Counted from the first letter of the stretch, positions 43,397 through 52,374 are shown. The stretch is DNA of 64,000 nucleotides from Hymenobacter algoricola (GCF_039539525.1 NZ_BAABDH010000015.1:62001-126000); one strand, 5' to 3'. Numbers and translations are program-made. The notes: a model not told the origin generated them from the letters alone.

Positions 43397-44851
43397 ATGA
43401 CGACGCAACAGCAACTGCAGCATCTGTACTGGCGGGCGGGCTTCGGAGCCCGGCCCGCCGACGTGGCCGCCGGCCTGACGCCCCGCAAGGCCCTCAGGCA
43501 GCTTTTTCACGACTCGCAGCCGGCGGAGCCGCTCTACTCCGAGCAGATGCGCTACACCGAAACAGCCGCTCTCACCCCGCCGCCCACCCCCGACCTGCGC
43601 CTGGACCCGCAGGCCATGACCATGAAAAAGGGGATGACGGCCGAGCAGCGCAAGCAGCAGAACCGGCAGATCCGGGAAGCTTTCTACCGCATGAACACCG
43701 GCTGGCTCAATCGGATGGCCACTTCCCCGGCCCAGCTGCGCGAGAAGATGACCTTCTTCTGGCACGGCCACTTTGCCTGCCGGGTGCGCCGCCCCGACGC
43801 GGCCCTGCAGCTCAACAACACCCTGCGCAAAGGCGCCCTGGGCAATTTCGGCGACCTGCTGCTGGCCGTGAGCCGGGAACCGGCCATGCTGCAGTTTCTC
43901 AACAACCAGCAGAACAAAAAGCAGCACCCCAACGAGAACTTTGCCCGCGAGGTCCTGGAGCTGTTCACCATCGGGCGGGGGCACTACTCGGAGCAGGACG
44001 TCAAGGAGGCGGCCCGCGCCTTTACCGGCTGGGGCTACAACGCCGGCAACCAGTACACCTTCCGGGCCCAGCAGCACGACGACGGCGCCAAAACCTTTTT
44101 GGGCCGCACCGGCAACCTGAGCGGCGAGGACGTCCTGGCAATTATCCTCGACCAGCCCCGGACGGCGGAGTTTCTGACCACCAAAATCTACCGGTTCTTC
44201 GTCAACGACACGCCGAATCCGGCCCATATTCAGCCCCTGGCCAAAGCCTTCTTCCAGAGCAAGTACGACATCAGTGACCTGCTGGAGCGAATATTCTCGG
44301 CCGACTGGTTTTATGACGCCGCCAACGTGGGCACCCGCATCAAGTCGCCCATCGAGCTGCTGGCCGGCATCAAGCGCACCCTGGGGCTGGAGCTGGAAAA
44401 TGAGCAGCCCCTGATTGTGTTCCAGAAAGCGTTGGGGCAGACGTTGTTTCAGCCCCCGAATGTGGCCGGCTGGCCCGGGGGGCGCAACTGGATCGACTCG
44501 TCGTCCCTGGTGTTTAGGCTGCAGCTGCCCCAGGTGCTGCTCCGGAATGCCGAGTTCAGCATTGCCCTCAAGGAAGACGAAAACGACCTCGCGCCCTCCG
44601 TGTCCAGAGCCGACCGCACGTTCCGCCAGCAGGTCAAAGCCCGGGTGAAGCTGGCGCCGCTCAGTCAGCTGCTGGCCCAAACGGCGCCTGCGGCCCAGGC
44701 CGCCCAGCTCAGCCGGTTTCTGCTGCAGGCCCCGATCCGGCCCGAAAACCTGGCCCTGATCCAGCAAGCCGCCGCCGCCGGCCCCGCCGACGGCCGCCTG
44801 CGCACCATGGTCACCAGCCTGCTGAGCCTGCCCGAGTACCAGCTGATGTAA
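43397..44851 (+). CDS. DUF1800 domain-containing protein
   Basis: A 484-residue protein of the DUF1800 family. Visible family features: the N-terminal WRAGFGARPADV with the Arg/Gly-rich lead, FYRMNTGWLNRMATSPAQLREKMTFFWHGHFACRV (the WHGHF motif), the NENFAREVLELFTIGRGHYSEQDVKEAARAFTGWG segment, and a C-terminal FQPPNVAGWPGG...W. No signal peptide is evident. DUF1800 genes almost always sit beside DUF1501 genes, as here (127 bp upstream of one), and the pair is thought to act together in the envelope or in cofactor-dependent processing, but the function is not established. The ATG at 43397 fits the family start. Confidence 0.92.
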   Translation: MTTQQQLQHLYWRAGFGARPADVAAGLTPRKALRQLFHDSQPAEPLYSEQMRYTETAALTPPPTPDLRLDPQAMTMKKGMTAEQRKQQNRQIREAFYRMNTGWLNRMATSPAQLREKMTFFWHGHFACRVRRPDAALQLNNTLRKGALGNFGDLLLAVSREPAMLQFLNNQQNKKQHPNENFAREVLELFTIGRGHYSEQDVKEAARAFTGWGYNAGNQYTFRAQQHDDGAKTFLGRTGNLSGEDVLAIILDQPRTAEFLTTKIYRFFVNDTPNPAHIQPLAKAFFQSKYDISDLLERIFSADWFYDAANVGTRIKSPIELLAGIKRTLGLELENEQPLIVFQKALGQTLFQPPNVAGWPGGRNWIDSSSLVFRLQLPQVLLRNAEFSIALKEDENDLAPSVSRADRTFRQQVKARVKLAPLSQLLAQTAPAAQAAQLSRFLLQAPIRPENLALIQQAAAAGPADGRLRTMVTSLLSLPEYQLM

Positions 44852-44864
44852 GTGAGTCAGTAAG

Positions 44865-44947
44865 GAACGTCATGCCGAGGCGCAGCCGAAGCATCCCGCG
44901 TGCTGACGTCTGATGCCTGTTCCAATGCCGCCACGCGCGATGCTTCG
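44865..44947. repeat. REP-like palindromic element between the DUF1800 and DUF1501 genes
   Basis: CGAAGCATCCCGCGTG (44887-44902) and CACGCGCGATGCTTCG (44932-44947) are complementary at 15 of 16 positions across 29 nt. They are preceded by GAACGTCATGCCGAGGCGCAG, a motif also seen in degenerate form at 42736. The unit resembles REP-type dispersed repeats of Hymenobacter-like genomes. Confidence 0.65.
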
Positions 44948-44978
44948 CTTGCCTGACGGCCTAACCAAAACCACCGCT

Positions 44979-46190
44979 ATGTCTACCTCCCGCCGTAATT
45001 TTCTGAAGACCTCCGTACTGGCCAGCAGCCTGCTGTTCGTGCCCAAATTCCTGCACGCGCTGGACCGCCAGGGGCTGCCGGCGCTGCGCGACGCCAACGG
45101 GCGCCGCCTGGTGGTGGTGCAGCTGGGGGGCGGCAATGATGGCCTGAATACCATTATTCCCTACCGTAACGACATCTACTACCGCGCCCGGCCCACGCTG
45201 GGCATCAGGCCGCAGAGCGGCATCCTCACCCTCGACCAGGACCTGGGCTTCAACCCCGCCATGACCCGCCTGAAGGGCCTCTACGACCAGGGCCACGTGG
45301 GCGTGCTCAACAGCGTGGGCTACCCCAACCCCGACCGGTCGCACTTCCGCTCGATGGACATCTGGCAGAGCGGCTCGGCCTCCGACCAGTACGTGACGAC
45401 CGGCTGGCTGGGCCGCTACCTCGATTCGAGCTGCCCCAGCTGCCAGGCGCCCTACAACGGGCTGGAAGTAGACGACACGCTGAGCCTGGCCATGAAGGGC
45501 ACGGCCCGCAAGGGCCTGGCCCTGAAAAACCCCGAGAAGTTTCACCAGATAACCCAAAACCGCTTTCTGGCGCAGGTAAGCAGGGAAACCGGCGCGGCCG
45601 GCGGCGCCGAGCTCGACTACCTGTATAAGACGCTGGCCGAAACCACCTCCTCGGCCGACTACCTCTACCAGACGTCCAAGGTCTACAAGTCGGCCATTGC
45701 CTACCCGAACACGGAGTTCGGCAAAAACCTGAAAACCACGGCTGAGCTGATCAACTCCGGCATCGAGTCGCGGGTGTTCTACGTCTCGCTCACCGGCTTC
45801 GATACCCACGTGCGCCAGCAGGAGCAGCAGGGCAAGCTGCTCGGCGACCTGTCCGACGGGCTGGCCTCCTTCGCGGAAGATCTGCAGAAAAGCGGGCAGT
45901 TCGACAACACGCTGATCCTGGTTTTCTCCGAATTCGGCCGCCGCGTGGGCCAGAACGCCAGCAACGGCACCGACCACGGCACGGCCAACAACGTGCTGCT
46001 GCTGGGCGGCGGCCTGCGCAAAAAAGGAATTCTCAACGCCGCCCCCGACCTGCTCAACCTCGACCAGGGCGACCTGAAGCACCAGCTCGACTTCCGCAGC
46101 CTCTACGCTACCGTCCTCCACGACTGGCTTGGTGCCGACGATAAAGCCATTCTGGGGCAGGAGTTTGCGCGGCTCAAGGGACTGGTGTGA
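44979..46190 (+). CDS. DUF1501 domain-containing protein with Tat signal
   Basis: From the ATG at 44979 the protein has 403 residues starting MSTSRRNFLKTSVLASSLLF, a twin-arginine export signal (SRRNFLK). An ATG 22 codons upstream lies inside a repeat and is rejected. The body shows DUF1501 features: VVVQLGGGNDGLNTIIPYRND, GVLNSVGYPNPDRSHFRSMDIWQSG, FDTHVRQQEQQGKLLGDLSDGLASFAEDL, and ILVFSEFGRRVGQNASNGTDHGTANNVLLLG. The family is distantly related to the alkaline phosphatase/sulfatase superfamily and is exported folded. It is the usual partner of DUF1800. The pair likely forms an operon, interrupted by a REP-like palindrome. Confidence 0.92.
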   Translation: MSTSRRNFLKTSVLASSLLFVPKFLHALDRQGLPALRDANGRRLVVVQLGGGNDGLNTIIPYRNDIYYRARPTLGIRPQSGILTLDQDLGFNPAMTRLKGLYDQGHVGVLNSVGYPNPDRSHFRSMDIWQSGSASDQYVTTGWLGRYLDSSCPSCQAPYNGLEVDDTLSLAMKGTARKGLALKNPEKFHQITQNRFLAQVSRETGAAGGAELDYLYKTLAETTSSADYLYQTSKVYKSAIAYPNTEFGKNLKTTAELINSGIESRVFYVSLTGFDTHVRQQEQQGKLLGDLSDGLASFAEDLQKSGQFDNTLILVFSEFGRRVGQNASNGTDHGTANNVLLLGGGLRKKGILNAAPDLLNLDQGDLKHQLDFRSLYATVLHDWLGADDKAILGQEFARLKGLV

Positions 46191-46287
46191 CCCCGCCGCC
46201 AGACGGGAGGGCGGCTTCAGACCTTCCGAAGCGGCCATTCTACTTTCTGGATACCAGTTCAGGAACCAGACTTCCAGCTGGGTGGGC

Positions 46288-47181
46288 TTAGTGGCGGAAG
46301 CTGAAGCCCAGAAAATACTCGTGGTCGGTAGCGGGCGTGAGGGCCAGGTGGGCTCCGCCATCCAGAATCAGGTTGTTGCTCAGGTGCAGCTGCGGCCCCA
46401 CGTTGACCGACGCCTGCCAGGCCGTCTGGCGGACATCCCACTGGCCTGCCACTTCGGCGAAAGCCGACCAGAACGGGGAAAACTCGTAGTCGATGGCAGT
46501 ACTGGGGCCCAGCAGCACAAAGCGGCGGCTGGCGGCGTCGTCGTAGTTCAGCTCACTGCGCAGCTGGATCTGCACGTTCAGCTCTTTGCTGAAATCGTGG
46601 CTGTAGGGCACCATCAGGCCGTATTCAGCGGCGCGGGTACCTACTGCGCTACCCACGGGCAGCCGCACCAGCGCCATTACCGCCAGCGCGTCGGGCTTGC
46701 CATGCTCCCCGGCCAAGCTGCGCTTTACCCGCACGGTCAGGTCGCCGAAGCCCTGGCGCCGCTCGGGCTGCTGCTGCTCATTCCACTGCTTTTGCCAGGA
46801 GTAGGAGTCGAGCTGCACCTGCACGTCGGTGCGCATGGTGAGACCCAGCTTGAGCAGGACGTGGTTGAAGTGAAGGTCCCGCTCCCGGTGGTCCGGCGCG
46901 CGCTTGTTGAGGAGCCGCAGTAAGTCGCTTTCCACCTGAAAATGGCCCGGGTCGACCGTAAAAGGACTCTCGGATACGCCGGGCCGGTCGGGCCGCAGCT
47001 CCTGCAGCGAGTCGCGCGGGACGGGCCGAAACAAGGTGTAGTCCCGGCCTTGGGCGGGCGTAGAGCCCGTATCCTGGGCCTGAGTGAGCAGGGGCAGCCC
47101 CATGCCCGCCGCCAGCAGCAGGCCCCGGCCGGCGAAGCAGAGGGAGGAGAAGTGCCCCCGGCGTGCGGAAAGTGAAAACAT
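46288..47181 (-). CDS. Outer-membrane beta-barrel 'transporter' (phenol MetA degradation-like family)
   Basis: A 297-residue exported protein with signal peptide (GLLLAAGMGLPLLTQAQ). The motif RPDRPGVSESPFTVDPGHFQVESDLL (about 62-87) and the following strands (LKLGLTMRTDVQVQLDSY, GFGDLTVRVKRSL, the SLYGLMVPYSH-type turn) fit the PF13557-type 'putative MetA pathway of phenol degradation' barrel. These proteins are outer-membrane barrels of unproven function and are often named just transporter. It is the last gene of the minus-strand metal cluster, 52 bp after the TonB-dependent receptor, so it is likely co-transcribed with it. Metal transport is only an inference from position. Confidence 0.8.
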   Translation of the reverse strand: MFSLSARRGHFSSLCFAGRGLLLAAGMGLPLLTQAQDTGSTPAQGRDYTLFRPVPRDSLQELRPDRPGVSESPFTVDPGHFQVESDLLRLLNKRAPDHRERDLHFNHVLLKLGLTMRTDVQVQLDSYSWQKQWNEQQQPERRQGFGDLTVRVKRSLAGEHGKPDALAVMALVRLPVGSAVGTRAAEYGLMVPYSHDFSKELNVQIQLRSELNYDDAASRRFVLLGPSTAIDYEFSPFWSAFAEVAGQWDVRQTAWQASVNVGPQLHLSNNLILDGGAHLALTPATDHEYFLGFSFRH

Positions 47182-47233
47182 CGGCGTGGTACAAGGAAAG
47201 ATGCAGCGCTTACGAAAAGTGGCTGCCTCCGGC

Positions 47234-49717
47234 CTAAAACGGCAGGATAACTTTCACGCTCAGGTTACGGCCCATGTTGTAGATGCCGCTACGGCCGGTG
47301 GGCGAAGCAGCAAAGTATTCGAAGTACTTCAGTCGGTTCAGGTGCGACTGGTAGCTGGTGTTGAGCACGTTGTCCAGCTGCACAAACAGCTGCAGCCACT
47401 CGCGCTGCTGCGGTCCGGCCGTGAGCGTAGTGCCGGCGCCCAGGTTGAACAGGGTGTAGCCGGCGGTGCGGGTTTCGGTGTTGTCGACGGCATAGAAGCG
47501 GTTTTGCGCGGCGTTGTAGTCTGCTCCGGCCCGCAGGTACGCCCGGGCCAGCGGCCCCAGGGGCTGCGGGCTGGTGAAACGCACTTCGGAGCGCAGGTGC
47601 AGCGGCGGAATAAACGGCAGATACCGGGCGGCGGCCCCATTCGTTTCCAGCAGCGCCGCCTCTTTGTTCAGGCCCGTCACGTAGGCCAGGCTGTTGTTGA
47701 ACTCCAGCCCCGGCGCCATCTTCGGATGCAGATTGACGGTGGCCTCGGCGCCGTAGAGCCGGGCCCGGCCCTGCTGGTACTGGTAGGTAGCGTTGCCGGG
47801 TACCAGCACCACGGGCTGGCCGTCGGGGCCGGTCAGGCGGGCCTGGTAGATGTAGTTGGTCAGGTGGTTGTTGAACCCGCTCACGCTGATTTCCGCGTCG
47901 GGCAGGTAGACGCTCAGGCCCAGGTCTTCCTGCAGGCTGAATTCGGGGCCGAAGCTGCGGTTGCCCAGGTACACGATGTGGGCGCCGGGGTCGAGGCCGT
48001 TGGAGCCCACCTCCGTGATGTTGGGTGCCCGGTAGCCGCGCGCCACGTTGGCCCGCAGCAGCAGCTTCTCGGAAAGGTTGTAGGCCGCCCCGGCGCTGGC
48101 CGAAATGCCGTGGTAGCGGGTTCGAAAATCGGCGAACTGGGGCGCCGGCCCGCCGCTGACGGCGCGGCCCCGGCGGGCAAAGCCCGTCGTCGGGTCGGTT
48201 TCCACGAAGAAATCCGGCCAGCTCAGCGTCCGTCCGTCGTAGCGCAGGCCCCCGGACAGGTCCAGCTTGCCGAAGGTGCGCTTCACGAACAGGTAGCCGC
48301 CGGCATCAAAGAGCGTGTAGTCCGGAATGGGAAAGTCGGTGGCGTCGCGGTTGGTGTTGCGCTGGTGCATGCCGTTCACGCCCAGCGTCGTTTCCAGCCC
48401 GTGCCAGGTGGGGGCGGCGTAGCGCAGGTCGTAGTTGGTCGTGGTGAGGGCCACAAACAAGCCCGCCTGCGCCGGGGCCGTGGGGTGGTTGTACTCGCGG
48501 CGCACGTTCTGCTGCGCGCCCAGCAGCACGTTCAGCTCCCCGCTCCCCAGGCGCAGCCGGGTCCGGCTGAGCAGGCGGTAGTGCTGAATGTGCTGGTGCA
48601 GGGGATTGATGCGGTAGGTAGCCAGCTCGGCCGCCGGCACCGGGGGCCGCCGCTTGATGTCGTCCGGGCCGCCTTCGAAAACCTGCCGGGTAAACCGGCG
48701 CGTCAGCGAGTCGCGGCTGCCGTCGGGAATTTCCTGGAAGTTGTCGTACAGGGTGGCGTACACGTGCGTGGCACCCCAGGACTTCTCCACGCCCGCCATG
48801 GTGGTCAGGTTCAGCTCCCGAAAGGCGGTGCCGAATACCCGGCCGTCCACGGCGTTGCGGTAGGCCTGGGCCAGCCGGTAAGAGCCCCGGGCCGCCGTCT
48901 GCCAGCCGTGCTGGTGGTAGCGCAGCCCCAGCGACGTGCCGAGCAGGTTGTTGTTGGTCTGGTACTCACTCAGCGCGTCGCCCCGGAGCTGGCCGGCCGG
49001 CCCGTCGGGCAGGCGGGGCAGCATGTTGATGACCCCGGCCACGGCATCCGAGCCGTAGACCAGGCTGGCCGGGCCCTTCACCACTTCAATCCGCTCGATG
49101 TCATACTGGTCGATTTCGATGCCGTGCTCGTCGCCCCACTGCTGGCCTTCCTGGCGCAGGCCGTTGTAGAGCGTCAGTACCCGGTTGTAGCCCAGCCCAC
49201 GAATGAAGGGCTTGGAAATGTTGGGGCCGGTGGTTACCGCACTCAGTCCGGGCACGCCCTTCACGGCCGCATCAATCACGTTGCCGCTGCCGTTGAGGTT
49301 GATTTCGCGGCGGCTCAGCACGGCCACTGGCACCGGGCTGCGGCGGATTTCGGTGGCCCGCGACATGCCCGTAACCACTACTTCCTGCAGGCTGGCCGCC
49401 GCAGGCTGCAGCGTGATGTTGACGACAACGGCTTTTTCGGGCCGGAGCGTCACGGTCACACTGCGGGTAGCGAAGCCCACAAAGGAGAAAACCAGCTCGT
49501 GCCGGCCAGCCGTGGCCGCCAGCTCATATTCTCCCGCCGCATTGGTAGCCGCTCCGAGCGTGGTGCCGGCCAGGGCCACGCTCACCAGCTCCAGGGGGTG
49601 GCCGGCCGCCACCACCCGCCCCCGCACCAGGGCCGATTGGGCCCGGCCGGGCGTGCCGGCCAGCCAAGCGCCCAGTAGCAGAAAGAGGAATAATCCCCGG
49701 GTAGTCAATTGTATCAT
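47234..49717 (-). CDS. TonB-dependent receptor, candidate metal receptor
   Basis: An 827-residue outer-membrane receptor: signal peptide to about residue 26, a carboxypeptidase-regulatory-like beta-sandwich (about 28-110), a plug with the TonB-box-like EVVVTGMSRATEI, and a long beta-barrel ending in a C-terminal Phe (VILPF). The plug reads GIEIDQYDIERIEVVKGPASLVYGSDAVAGVINM, close in pattern to ZnuD-like zinc receptors (the H-G-x-x-I-D...VEVVKGPA stretch). A barrel loop carries LHQHIQHY, a possible metal-binding His cluster. It sits downstream of mntH, 28 bp after a DtxR/MntR-type palindrome. Uptake of manganese, zinc or iron(-siderophore) is plausible; the exact cargo is unknown. Confidence 0.88.
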   Translation of the reverse strand: MIQLTTRGLFLFLLLGAWLAGTPGRAQSALVRGRVVAAGHPLELVSVALAGTTLGAATNAAGEYELAATAGRHELVFSFVGFATRSVTVTLRPEKAVVVNITLQPAAASLQEVVVTGMSRATEIRRSPVPVAVLSRREINLNGSGNVIDAAVKGVPGLSAVTTGPNISKPFIRGLGYNRVLTLYNGLRQEGQQWGDEHGIEIDQYDIERIEVVKGPASLVYGSDAVAGVINMLPRLPDGPAGQLRGDALSEYQTNNNLLGTSLGLRYHQHGWQTAARGSYRLAQAYRNAVDGRVFGTAFRELNLTTMAGVEKSWGATHVYATLYDNFQEIPDGSRDSLTRRFTRQVFEGGPDDIKRRPPVPAAELATYRINPLHQHIQHYRLLSRTRLRLGSGELNVLLGAQQNVRREYNHPTAPAQAGLFVALTTTNYDLRYAAPTWHGLETTLGVNGMHQRNTNRDATDFPIPDYTLFDAGGYLFVKRTFGKLDLSGGLRYDGRTLSWPDFFVETDPTTGFARRGRAVSGGPAPQFADFRTRYHGISASAGAAYNLSEKLLLRANVARGYRAPNITEVGSNGLDPGAHIVYLGNRSFGPEFSLQEDLGLSVYLPDAEISVSGFNNHLTNYIYQARLTGPDGQPVVLVPGNATYQYQQGRARLYGAEATVNLHPKMAPGLEFNNSLAYVTGLNKEAALLETNGAAARYLPFIPPLHLRSEVRFTSPQPLGPLARAYLRAGADYNAAQNRFYAVDNTETRTAGYTLFNLGAGTTLTAGPQQREWLQLFVQLDNVLNTSYQSHLNRLKYFEYFAASPTGRSGIYNMGRNLSVKVILPF

Positions 49718-49744
49718 CTTGATTTGAGAGGCGTTTAAAATTAT

Positions 49745-49762
49745 TTTTAGGCAAGCCTAAAA
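49745..49762. promoter_or_regulatory. DtxR/MntR-type palindromic operator upstream of the TonB receptor
   Basis: TTTTAGGC-AA-GCCTAAAA is an 8-2-8 perfect palindrome ending 27 bp before the receptor ATG. The arm TTAGGC is the kind of half-site bound by DtxR/MntR/IdeR metalloregulators. On the minus strand TAATTTTA (a weak -7 box) follows directly, so a bound repressor would block the promoter. Confidence 0.7.
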
Positions 49763-49815
49763 GCATTGCCCCAAAAAAAGCGCAACGGCCGGGCAGCCGC
49801 TGCGCAGATTCTTGT

Positions 49816-51177
49816 CTAGGCGAAGAAAGTTTTGAAGAGCAAATAGGCGTTGAGCACAATGATGATTCCCGACACGAGCCAGGCTACGCCCTGGATCAGC
49901 GGCCGGTTGGTGAAAACGCCCATCTTGGCCCGGTCGCCGGTAAACATAATCAGCGGCACCACGGCAAAGCTCAGCTGCAGGGACAGAATCACCTGGCTCA
50001 GTATGAGCAGGTCGGAGGTACCTTTCTCCCCGTACAGCCACGCAATGATAAAGGCCGGCACCACGGCAATGCCGCGGGTAATCAGGCGCCGCAGCCAGGG
50101 CCGCAGCTTCAGATGCAGGAAGCCTTCCATCACAATCTGCCCGGCCAGCGTACCGGTAAGGGTGGAGTTCTGGCCCGAGGCCAGCAGGGCAATGGCGAAA
50201 AATGTACTGGCCGCCCCCGCTCCCAGCACCGGCGCCAGCAGCTTGTGCGCGTCGCCGATATCGGCCACGTCGAACAGGCCGTTGCGGTGGAAGGCCGCGG
50301 CCGCCGTTACCAGGATGGCCGCATTCACGAAAAAAGCCAGAAACAGCGCCACGGTCGAGTCGATGGTGGCAAACTTGATGGCCATGCGCTTACCGCTTTC
50401 GGTCTGCTCAATGGCCCGGGTCTGGACGATGCTGGAGTGCAGATACAGGTTGTGCGGCATCACCGTAGCGCCCAGAATGCCGATGGCAATGTAGAGCATG
50501 CCCGGGTTGGTAACCACGGCCGGCTGGGGCACCAGGCCGTGCAGAATGCCGAAGTAGTCGGGGTTCGAAACGATGATTTCATACACGAAGCACCCAAAAA
50601 TTATCACCGTCAGCCCCGCCACAATGCTTTCGATAATGCGAAAGCCGCGGCTCTGGAACAGCAGCACCACGAATACATCCAGGATGGTAAGGCTGACTCC
50701 CCAGGTGAGCGGCAGGCCAAAGAGCAGGTTCAGGGCAATGGCCGAGCCGATAACCTCGGCCAGGTCGCAGGCCGCAATGGCAATTTCGCAGAGCACCCAG
50801 AGCACCATCGACACGGGCCGCGAGAAATGGTCGCGGCAGGCCTGGGCCAGGTCGCGGCCCGTCACGATGCCCAGCTTGGCGGCCAGGTGCTGGAGCAGCA
50901 TGGCAAACAAGTTGGAGATGAGCACCACCGACAGCAGCGTGTAGCCGTAGCGGGCTCCGCCCGCAATATCGGTGGCCCAGTTGCCGGGGTCCATGTAGCC
51001 GACGGCCACCATCAGCCCGGGCCCCCAGAAGGCCATCAGCTTGCGCCAGAACGAGGCACTGGCCGCCGGCACCTTGATGCTGGCATAGACCTCACTGAGC
51101 GAGGGAGCATGCCGCGGCTGCCGCCAGCCCGGTTCGACCGGCGGTGGGGTAGCAGGAGCTTGCGTAACGGTAGGCAT
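49816..51177 (-). CDS. mntH: Nramp family divalent metal transporter (MntH)
   Basis: Proton-coupled importer of Mn2+ (and Fe2+) in the inner membrane. The ATG at 51177 gives 453 residues with about 11 helices. Signature motifs: DPGN in GYMDPGNWATDIAGG (helix 1) and MPHNLYLHSS in helix 6, both metal-coordinating, plus the QHLAAKLGIVTGRDLAQ loop. The 12 upstream in-frame codons end at 51213 inside the promoter/operator region and are not coding. It is preceded by an operator-like palindrome overlapping the -7 box, and the TonB receptor lies downstream on the same strand. Divergent from a CDF exporter. Confidence 0.95.
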   Translation of the reverse strand: MPTVTQAPATPPPVEPGWRQPRHAPSLSEVYASIKVPAASASFWRKLMAFWGPGLMVAVGYMDPGNWATDIAGGARYGYTLLSVVLISNLFAMLLQHLAAKLGIVTGRDLAQACRDHFSRPVSMVLWVLCEIAIAACDLAEVIGSAIALNLLFGLPLTWGVSLTILDVFVVLLFQSRGFRIIESIVAGLTVIIFGCFVYEIIVSNPDYFGILHGLVPQPAVVTNPGMLYIAIGILGATVMPHNLYLHSSIVQTRAIEQTESGKRMAIKFATIDSTVALFLAFFVNAAILVTAAAAFHRNGLFDVADIGDAHKLLAPVLGAGAASTFFAIALLASGQNSTLTGTLAGQIVMEGFLHLKLRPWLRRLITRGIAVVPAFIIAWLYGEKGTSDLLILSQVILSLQLSFAVVPLIMFTGDRAKMGVFTNRPLIQGVAWLVSGIIIVLNAYLLFKTFFA

Positions 51178-51210
51178 GAGCAGGGGAGAAGGAGTCTTCA
51201 CAAAGGAAAG

Positions 51211-51230
51211 CAAATTTAGGGTAGTCTAAA
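51211..51230 (-). promoter_or_regulatory. mntH promoter -7 box overlapping a metalloregulator-like palindrome
   Basis: On the minus strand TTTAGACTACCCTAAA (51230-51215) is an imperfect palindrome of the same TTTAG...CTAAA type as the site at 49745-49762. Its last four bases form the start of TAAATTTG (51218-51211), an exact TAnnTTTG box. A repressor here would directly block mntH. Confidence 0.65.
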
Positions 51231-51342
51231 TATATTTTTAAACTAACGGAAATACCGTTTCCCCGGCAAAAGGTTTCCGTTTGTGCCGCGCTGTTTTTTT
51301 TTGCCGGACTTTTACGGGCTTTTGCCGCCTGCCACCACCATC

Positions 51343-52335
51343 ATGACTGCTACCAAAACCAAGAACCGTCTCGCCCTTCTTTCCCTGGTGGTCAGCATCG
51401 GCCTGGTGGCCATCAAATTCTGGGCGTACTACCTGACTCGGTCGCAGGCGGTACTCACGGACGCGCTGGAGTCGATTATCAACGTTTTTACCAGCGGCTT
51501 CGCCCTCTACAGCATCTACCTATCGAGCCTGCCCAAGGACGAAAACCACCCGTACGGCCACGGCAAGATTGAATACCTGTCCATCGGCTTCGAGGGCGCC
51601 CTGATTCTGACGGCCGGCGTGTACATCTTCTACAGCGCCATCATTGCCATCCTGCACCCGCACCCCGTGGGTCGGCTCGATACGGGCATGGTGCTGCTGG
51701 GCCTGACGGCCCTCATTAATCTGGGGGTGGGATTTTTGCTGCTGCGCACGGGCCGGCGGCTGAACTCCGTGGCGCTGGTCGGCGACGGGCAGCACCTGTA
51801 CCTGGATGCGCTGAGCACCCTGGTTTCGTGCCTGGCCCTGGTGCTGGTGCTCGTGACGGGCAACGTGCTGTTTGATGCCGGAGCCGCCCTGATCCTGGGC
51901 ATTTTCATCGTCGTCAACGGCTTCCGCATGGTGCGCCGCTCCGTTTCGGGGCTGATGGACGAGTCGGACGTAGCTACGGTCGAGCAGGTAATTGCCGAGC
52001 TGCAGCAGCAGCGCCGGCCCGCCTGGATCGACGTGCACAACCTGCGCGTGCTGCGCTACGGCGCCAACCTGCACATCGACTGCCACATGCAGATGCCGTA
52101 TTATTTCAGCCTGGAGGAAACCCACAACGAGCTGAATGCTATTGAAGGCGTGATTAAAAGCCGCTTCGATGTGGAGGTGGAAATGTTCGTGCACGCCGAC
52201 CCCTGCACGTTTGCCGCCTGCTCGCTGTGCTGCATGCCCGACTGCCCGGTGCGGCAGCACGCCTTCAGCCACGAGCTGAACTGGACGGTGACCAACGCCG
52301 TGAAAAATGAGCGGCACCGCTTGCCGGAAGTCTGA
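51343..52335 (+). CDS. Cation diffusion facilitator (CDF) transporter with Cys-rich tail
   Basis: Divalent metal/proton antiporter that usually exports Zn, Fe, Mn, Co or Cd. The ATG at 51343 gives 330 residues with six hydrophobic helices. Signature segments: TDALESIINVF in helix 2 (Asp-Ala-x-x-x-Asp-like site), HPYGHGKIEYLSIGFEG and DALSTLVSC in helix 5. A cytoplasmic domain follows with HIDCHMQMPY. The last 40 residues contain DPCTFAACSLCCMPDCPVRQH, a Cys cluster not typical of FieF. It is divergent from mntH, so efflux may balance import at this locus. Upstream in-frame GTG at 51283 is judged unlikely. Confidence 0.92.
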   Translation: MTATKTKNRLALLSLVVSIGLVAIKFWAYYLTRSQAVLTDALESIINVFTSGFALYSIYLSSLPKDENHPYGHGKIEYLSIGFEGALILTAGVYIFYSAIIAILHPHPVGRLDTGMVLLGLTALINLGVGFLLLRTGRRLNSVALVGDGQHLYLDALSTLVSCLALVLVLVTGNVLFDAGAALILGIFIVVNGFRMVRRSVSGLMDESDVATVEQVIAELQQQRRPAWIDVHNLRVLRYGANLHIDCHMQMPYYFSLEETHNELNAIEGVIKSRFDVEVEMFVHADPCTFAACSLCCMPDCPVRQHAFSHELNWTVTNAVKNERHRLPEV

Positions 52336-52374
52336 AGTGAGCCACCGCCAGGTTCGTAGGTTTGGAGGCAGACA

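Noticed and set aside
44913..44978. Upstream ATG extension of the DUF1501 gene
   Set aside because: Lies within the REP-like palindrome and would bury the Tat signal.
47084..49678. 864-codon plus-strand frame
   Set aside because: Antisense of the TonB-dependent receptor.
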